The notes under the pieces were generated by a model. It saw only the letters and a list, made by a program, of their open reading frames with translations. It made no database searches and was not told where the DNA came from. The position numbers were made by a program, and so were the translations under genes. A stretch of 64,000 bases of DNA from Branchiostoma floridae (Eukaryota > Chordata > Leptocardii > Amphioxiformes > Branchiostomatidae). The stretch is taken from NCBI RefSeq assembly GCF_000003815.2, contig NC_049991.1:17251083-17315082 (forward strand). The letters run 5' to 3'. Every line of letters begins with the position of its first letter. Position 1 is the first letter of the stretch. This document shows positions 34,039 through 43,000 of this stretch, in pieces.

Positions 34039-37000
34039 TATCGAGATTGCAATCTGGCAGGAATGGCAGTTCTCCTGATAGAGATCCCGATATGAGTCTA
34101 AATTTAAATATATTCCCTTAAACGACCGTCAGAACGTTCGATGTCATGTCGGTCAGTGGATTGACTAGAATTATTTCTAAACGAAAGACCACACTGACAC
34201 ATCTTTCTATATTCTAACAGAGAATCTGATCGGCGATTCTACCAGGTTGAAAACGATACCCTAATACATACACTCTCACACGAATGTTTTGCATCGTATG
34301 CAGTTGTGTACATGTCCTGACCCTTTGCTGAAAAATCCTTTTTATATATGATTTACCTTCCAGATTGCAGAAACCCGCCGATACCCTAATATATAGACTT
34401 CCACACGAATGTTTTGCATCGTATGCAGTTGTGCACATGTTCAGAGCCTTTGCTGAAAATAGTCTCTTTCATGGTATAATTTTCCTTCTAGATTGCAAAA
34501 CCCCTCTACCCCCATGGTGCACGATCAGGACCGGCTGCGTCGCCCCTTACACCCATGGAGAGACCTGCCACTACCAGTGTGACCGTGAAAAGGGATGTAC
34601 CGGCACGCCAGATAACACCTTCAGGACCTGCATTGACGGGACATGGATCGGCCCTGCCTGGCGCGGCTGCCATCTGCGTCGTATGTACTTCATTTTATTT
34701 GGGGGGGGGGGAGGACTACTCTCTCCTCGCAGCCAGGGGTTGAATTGCGAGGAAATTACAATAGGCGAAGCTAAGTCGCAAGGTTCTGATATGGCAGCCT
34801 GTATACAGCGCCTAGTGACCTTAATACGACAGAAATTGCCCCAGTTGCGGCAAAAGACTGTAGGTTTTGAACCAGTCACACCGCTGCGCCACGCGGTCTC
34901 ACTGATGGTCACTTCCATGTGTAGTACCAAAGAATGGGGCTTACAGGGAATGATTTATTTTGAAACTGCTCTTGGGTCCGCCAGTAAAAACCTCTATGTC
35001 ATGATTGTCAACAACTTTTGCGAACGATTTTGCTCCATGCAAGGCCAAACAGACCACTTCCGCGGCCTAACCTAACGCTCACTCTAGCAGTATCTCTTTT
35101 TTCTGAGTCTAGTCAGAAACAGCAAGCTTAGGCAAGCTCGACTAACTGACTCAATCGGCGAAGCAGGCGTTTCGAAGTCGAACTGCTAAGGCGAATTCAC
35201 TACCCCACTTAGCCGGTCAGGTTTGATGCACTCACACAGGGAAGAATGTGTTCAACCAATATGGTCCTGAAATAGACAAGTGATTGGTCTGTAGTACAAT
35301 ACTTAAAAAAAAAAGATGTCCCAGAACCGTCTGGAATGGCGAAGGATGGTATGCAAGAGATGCAAACTCCTAGATGCAGGCCACTCGTGATGAGGAGACC
35401 TTATCAAGTAATAAGTAAATATGGTACAATACAGAAGCGGTTAAATCCTCCTATTCTTGTCTTTCATTTCCAGACTGCGGGTTTCCGCCCAATAGATTCT
35501 GGGCCACCTACACCTGTGATTCACCGGGAGCCCCATTCCCCTCCGGGACGACGTGCACCTACCGCTGCCGCCGTGGCTGCTCCGCCATACCGGCTACAAC
35601 CACCGCAACCTGCTACAGAGGAAGGTGGTATGGAGATAGGGACTGGAGATGCAAGAGAGGTGTGTATTTCGTAGTATATGCTGATCCTTGCATTGGCAAT
35701 GAGATAATTCGTGTGTAAAGGCCCCCTCTCACTTGACGTGCGGCACGCTTGCGGCATTGCTGCGTTCGAAAACGCAGATGTACCGCCACGGAACCTAGAG
35801 GTGCCGCAAGCAAACCTAGAGGTGCCGCAAGCAAACCTAGAAGTGCCGCAAGCAAGCGCTACGTTTTTTAAAAAGTTTAAAAATAACGCAAGTGGCAAGA
35901 TGCCGCAACAGTGCCGCAACAGTGCCGCAACGGTGCCCCAACGGTGCCCCAACAGTGCCGCCACCATGCCCCAAACAGTATCAAGGATACATTTTGCCTA
36001 TTTTACACCAAGAATCAAAAGTAAACATCATTTTATGACCGAAAAACTATTTTAGATGCATTTCTAATAATTTTACAGCGGTTTTCGATCCAGTTAAAAC
36101 ACTGCGAATTCCAGAAAACTTACCTTGTATCCGTATTCAGAGTTAACTTAAAAATACATCTTTTGATTTATTTAATGGAAAGTAGGTCAGTATTTTATAC
36201 TTGAAAACAAAAAATAAGTAACTGGTTTATCGATTAACCTACGGATGTAGAGATAAAGGTTATCGTACAACGTTCAAAAAGAAATTATCTATGTTGGATG
36301 ATAACGAGTTTGCGTTTGCGTTATAACGTTACAAGCTAATCATTGCTGGTAGCCTGCCACCGATAAAATACAAAATTGCAGTCATTCAGACCCATGGGCC
36401 ATATTTTTCTCACTTTTTACAAATATGATAGACTTAGACATCAATAGGCTGGCAAGCCATCCGCCGACAATGAAAATACTCAGCGTCATACAAAAAAAGT
36501 ATGAAATATCAAACATTTTCATTTTAGAAATTTGCAAAATTGGTGAATAAACATATAAACATACATAATTACACATAACGTTACATGGTGCAAAACGTAC
36601 ACATCGAGTGAAATCTGGTATATAGTTCGTGTCCGTTCATTTGGGTCATTTCCTTTACTGTAAAAGTCTTTCAAGGTTATTTATAGCATATGTACCATAT
36701 AATTCATTATCATAAGGGAAATCTTTTCATTATAAATCTCATTTTGGGGCATTCTCATCATTTTACGGTGATTTTTCATAAATTAACAATGCTGCAATTG
36801 TCAATAACATGTTCATTTAGTCTAGAAACGCAACAGTGCCGCACGTCAGTGTGAGTGCAAGACAAAATCGGCGAAATTAACACAACAGTGCCGCAGTGAA
36901 CGAACGCAGCAATGCCGCAAGCGTGCCGCACGTCAAGTGAGAGGGGGCCTTAACGCCAGTTCATCTTTGTCAGCGGGGTAACCAATGTCCACTGTTTCAA

Positions 37001-40000
37001 AAACAGGGCAATCAAGTCGACGGAAGCTAGTTTCAAACTTCAATGTTTCAAAATTATTATTATTTCAAAACGTTGCAGTTTGAAACCACCGTCCGTCGAC
37101 TTGATATTCGTAAATACCGTTTTTTGGTTAAAAAATTTGGATAGAATCCGATGCAGGTCACCCGGTTGATAAAGGTGAACTACCGTAAACATTACCGGTT
37201 TCAAATAGTACATTATCCGCAGTGACCCCAGGCGAATCTCCGGAAGAAGGTTAAGGTATGGGCAAAAAAGTCCGGAGTGTCGACCGAAGGGTCACTGAAC
37301 GGTCTACGAGCAGAGAACGGAAAAAAGGGCGGGTGGGCGGGTGTTTTAGTACCCTTACTTCCCCAAACGTCTCACGTCTCTTGTGCAACACATCCACGGC
37401 AACGGGGACTGTCTGACATAAACTTCACCAATCTTCTTGTCCGCGGCTGGATTAGCGAATGTTCGGCGTGCTGCCCTAAACTCATCCAACATCTTCTTCT
37501 TCGCCGCATCCCAGCTACCTCCAAAGCGGGCTACCACAGTTTTCCAATCCCCGCTATCCAGTGTCTTACCAAATGAATCTAACTTCATCCAAGCCCCGCC
37601 AGACATTCCAGATCATTTGCCGCCCTCCCCTGTCTCTTTTCCCTTTTGGAACCGAGTTCAAAGCCATCCGAGGTAGGCGTATACCAGTCACCTCACCCGC
37701 GCTTGACGAACGCAACAATAGACCCTTCTCCATGTTCCTAGTTCAAGATGTGTTGTTACCATCTCCGGGATGGTGTCAAGCTCTTGATGTCGCTTGACAA
37801 GTTTCTAAACCGTACGAAACCTCACAAAGTTCAGACGCATTATGAATTCAATTTAGTTCCCAGCTGCATAGGCCTGTCTTTCCATACCCTCTTCATATCT
37901 TTATACCATCCACTTAAAATCATACACCCTCAAGTCACTTCCGTCCATGTCCCTCTACTTCTCTAAAGCTCTCCAGCTACCTCCGTCCGACCTCTCCGGC
38001 GTAGCTCGGCCAAGATATGAGAATGAAAGGCGCAGGGCGTATAAAAGGTTCTATGCACAGGTGAGGATGTACAGGTGGTTAATGAGAGCACGTGGACTGC
38101 TCCCGACCAGGTGTCGCCTCTTAACGACGCGAAACCCGGTCATGAGCAATCATGTGCCTCATTTGGAATAGGATAAAGAATTGACTTTGAGACAGGAAGG
38201 CAAACACAATTCGATTTTTTTTCTTTCGATCGATTTTATTCAATCAGCAATAATCAAGTGTACAAAATGCCATACATGTGCAACATAATTATAAAATCAT
38301 CATTAATACACATTTTTTTGCTGTGGGCTATGTATTGAGTGGAATTAGCGCATCACAAATTGCGTTGAATAACCGTAGGATGCTGTGCTTTTGAAGAAAA
38401 AATGATTATCTTTATATTCAGACCATGACAGAAATATGGCATACTTTGCTACAGTGAGGTACTGATTTGAACTGTCACCAGGTAACATATATATGATTAT
38501 GTTATATTCTATGCTTATGTCCATATATAAATTCGACATTCGTTCCTTAATTTTATCCCAGTACCCTTGTAGTCGTTTACACTCAATGAACATGTGTAAT
38601 ACTATGTAGTTTTCGTCATATTTCGCATGTAGGCTGTAGATACTCCCGGCAGTGTTTGATACATACGACTTCCATTTCCTTGAATTCATGCTTTTGAACA
38701 AACAAGATTTTCATGCAAAATGGCCTAAATCTGTCTATGACATGAGTATTTTCATCATTTTCAATTAAAAAGTTGTCAGTACGCGTATGGGAATATCGTT
38801 TGAATCAAGATCGACCCAACTTTTCTCATCGTGATAAAAACGTTTCTGTGCCCTCAGGGTTTTATTTTCTATGTCTTTTTTTTGCCCTCAGGTTGTGGAG
38901 CGCCACCTGAACTTGACTGCACCAAAAGGTTCGGCTGTGCTCCCTGGTACACCTTCGGAGAGAGCTGTTACTACCGGTGCTACAACAACGAGGGCGGGTA
39001 CGCCATGGAGGTGTCCGGGGACGCCATCAGGACGTGTCAGTGGCCCGGGGTGTGGTCTGGAACGGACCTGATCTGTGACTGTAAAGGTAGGGGTGATCTG
39101 GAGTATTGCTTGTTGTGTCTCCCACTTTCCGGAGAACATGCTTGGTGACCATGACAGACAAGATTCTTGACAAAAGGTGAAAAAATGATGATACAAAGGA
39201 GCAAGAACTCAATTGTAAGTTATTAGAACTAACACTATTAGCTAGTATAATGTTGAGTTGTGCCGATCTGGAGGCTGTCCGTTTCTGCAAGTACTAGTGA
39301 TACATGGGAATTCTTATACACAACCAGAATTGCACTTACTTGCTGACGTTTCGATGTCTGTCAGACATCTTCCTCAGAGCTTCTAACTGGAGTTCTGCTT
39401 CTCGCCGCTATATGTAGCCGATGTAGGTGGCTATTTTGCTGCGAGAAGAACACTATCCCAAACGTGGCTCAGCTTGTACCCCCCCTCGTCCCGGTTCATC
39501 ACTGGGGTGGACTTCCTTATCCAGACTGCTTTTGTGCAATTCTGGTTGTGTATAAGAATTCCAATATATCCTATGTTCTACCAACCTGATGAAATTATTT
39601 TCGGAAGTACTAGTGATATACCACATAGTTGATATCATATGCAATAGAACACAGTTACCCAGGATAGTGTAAGAATGAAACTAATATTGATACTTATTAA
39701 CGTCTGTTCGGATGCAGATCGGAAGGATTGCTGTCGCCCTGACATCATCTTTGTCCTTGATTATTCCGGAAGCATGGGAGGGGACGTCCCGCAAATGATA
39801 GCCTTCGTTGAGGGACTGGTGGAGCTGTTCGACATAGGGGATCTGGACGCTCGCGTCGGCGTACTAAAATATAATCATGATCCCATCCCGACAGCTATCC
39901 AGTTGGATACATACGACAAGTATGACTGTCACCAATTGTCTTTTGATGCATGTTGCAATTTGTATCAGCGAAATACTTCGTAGAACTTCGTACTTTTCAG

Positions 40001-43000
40001 CATTCAAATCTATGTTTTGAAGTCCATTTCCAGAGGCGCCTTTGACGAGGTTACAAAGTATGTTGCCAATTTTAACAATAGCATAATGTCGCTGTTCTGC
40101 GATGCCCTTTGATGCATTTTCTTTCTGTGCTTGCCTTTTACCTACAGTAAGGCTAGTCTACTCGCTGGTATTGTGGCGTATCTGTTAGGGCCAACTTGGG
40201 GTGGGACTTCCACCGGTGAAGCTCTCGAATACGTGGCCAACACCATGCTGCTACCAACCAACGGTAACCGCGCGGACGCTCCCGATGTGGTGATTGTTCT
40301 GACCGACGGATTCTCAGGACCCGTCACGGGCCCAGCCTCGGTCCTGCACAGCATGGGCGTCCAGACGTTCGCCATCGGCGTCGGGAGTTGCGTGAACGAC
40401 GTCAAGCTACACGAAATCGCCAACTGTCGCGACCACGTGTACAAACTGTCGGACTTCATACGTCCGGAGGTAATCACGGACAACGTGCACAAGCAGATCT
40501 GCTGCAACAAGCCAAGAGGTAATTCCCTATCTACTAGCCAAAATGTACTCAATGTTTTCTTGATGTATTTTAATCGAGGAAACCTTTGATTTCTTAGAGT
40601 GTCCGGCTTTAAAGTCAGAACAGTTTAATGTTTAACTGGATTTGACAGACATTAATTTGACATCGTCTGGCATGTCTGAGCCACACCGGCCTTGGTTTGT
40701 AATTGAAATTCGAGCGGTTCATTTGCGATTTATACAGTAAGTTTTTGTGTCGGTATATATGTCAGTTGATATCTGTTCTTGTATTTCATGTATATTATGA
40801 ATTGATGTATCTTTGTTATGTTTAAGGTATGGCGGCTTCGAAAAGGTGTCATTTGACACCTGTTCCGCCATACCCTCCAGTGTGGAGAATCCAAATAAAT
40901 AAATAAATATATTATCTTACCTCCGTCCATTGGCACATTGTAACATTGATATCAATCCATATAATACCGATGTTTTTTTTCCTCAATAACAGATAGATGC
41001 CATTACCATGGATGTTTTTATGACCGCCCTAACCGTAAGTTCCCCAACTCCCCCATTTTGGGTCACCAGGCGATGACTAAACTCCTATGTTGGAACCACT
41101 GCAAGAACCAGGGCTACCCCTATGCTGGTAAGAAACTAGATCTTTTGTTATGAAATAAGTTGCAATGTACAATTCTCAAACAAATATGGTACTCTTAAAT
41201 AGTCTCTGAAATTTCCCTTTGTCCATGTTGCAAAAATATTTTTCTACTTAAACCATCCTGCTCAATTCCCTTCTAAAATGTACAATGTTTAATCCACCCC
41301 TGCAAAAAATCAAACATAACAGTAGCTGATCGATTTTTTTCTATCTATAGATTATCTTACTTTCCATCCTCATTTCCAATTCATAAAACCTATGGTGAAT
41401 GCCAGGCCTGTTCCCAATGTAACTTTTTCACGAATTCTTTTCTTTTCCTCAAATAGCGACCGAGTATTCTTCGCAGTGTTTCTGTGGGACCCAGCAGAAC
41501 TTCGACAACCTTGGTCCCCAGCTACCAGACAGTCAGTGTAACCGTCCGTGCACCGGAGATCCAAACGAGATGTGCGGTGGAACCTGGAGGATGTCCGTGT
41601 ACAGTTCCATTGGTAGGGCGTCCCTCAAGTACACACCCTCATATCACAATTAATTTCCAGATATTCATCATTGTATCATTGTACTGTTTTTCATTCATCA
41701 TCATCATCACCCATTGTGTTCTGCCTCTACAGTCTTTGAAGAGTCCTTTGTTTTTTATTAACTATGAAAATAAGTCCCTAACTGATTTGTGAGTCTTTTC
41801 ATGAGTGGCATCCGATTAATCAGAACCAGAAGTGGACTATCATATTCCAGTAATGTGATAGCGGTTACCCTTTTCGATAATTCACTATGGATTACAAGGT
41901 TAACTCATTATGATGACAAGTGGATAAACCCACAATAAGATACATTATGACGAGGGAAATGGAACGTTTACGTTTTGCTTTTTAAATGGCACTTTTAATT
42001 TTTTTTCAAAATGATGAAGGTAAATTGGCCGGGCATTGTCCTTCACGTTTTATTAACGAAACAACGAAAGCATAAAAGAAATTTTCGATAATGTAAAATG
42101 ACGCATCCAACAATCAAAAGATAAGTAACAGCAAATGAAGAAAAATCGTCTGACGTTACAAATTGTCACCCACAGACGCCTGTCCGGCTAACTACGAGCG
42201 CGTGATGGTGAACGGGCCGTGCCTGCGGTTCTCTGCCAGAGATGATCGCAGAACCTACCAGGATGCCAAGCAGACCTGTGAGGAGGAAGGCGCCCGTCTG
42301 GTGGTCATCAAGTCAGCTGCACTTGACGCTTTCATCGACAACCGCATCCAAACCACCTACGCCGCCGAGACCTGGATCGGGCTGGACGATCTGACTGCTC
42401 CTTCTGTAAGTTTGTATCGTCAGTATGCACAGTTACATTATCAATGCGGGAATAATATTTTTGTCAGTGTGTGAATGACATTTTAAACGTCAACCATATT
42501 ACTAGCAAATACAACAGAGTCTGGTCAAATTGGAGGCCTGAATAAAGATTTTTTTCAGAATAGACAATGCCTGACTATTTCAGGAATCAGTTTTTTTTTT
42601 TTTTTAAATTCTGTTTGATAATTTACTTCCATACATAGTACATACATCACCGACCAGAGGCCAGGACCAGGCTTAACCTCCAACTGCACTATCCTTCTTG
42701 ATCAATTGATGTATGGAACCAGTGTGAAGAAATGAATAAGTGTAAAGCCTTTTTGAACAAAGTCTTCTTCGTTACACAACCTTCTTTAATTATAATTACA
42801 GAAGTTTCGTAAGTTCAATTGATCTACCGACCTGACAAAAACGTTCTTTATCTATGGATTTCAATGGGTCATCTAATATTTAGTCGCTCAGCTGTCGCAG
42901 TCTCTAGAGCAAAGGGGTGTAAGACTCATCGCACACCTTTTTGATGACCATTTTGTTAACATTTCGACAGCCACAGTACCGCTGGTGCGACGGAAGCGTG

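Noticed and set aside
34365-35075. 236-residue frame as a single gene
   Set aside because: Only the part 34492-34680 is a module; the rest is intron read-through past a clear GTATGT donor.
41034-41040. GTAAGT inside the WSC exon as a donor
   Set aside because: Splicing from it to the following AG brings an immediate stop, while reading through gives a normal WSC sequence.
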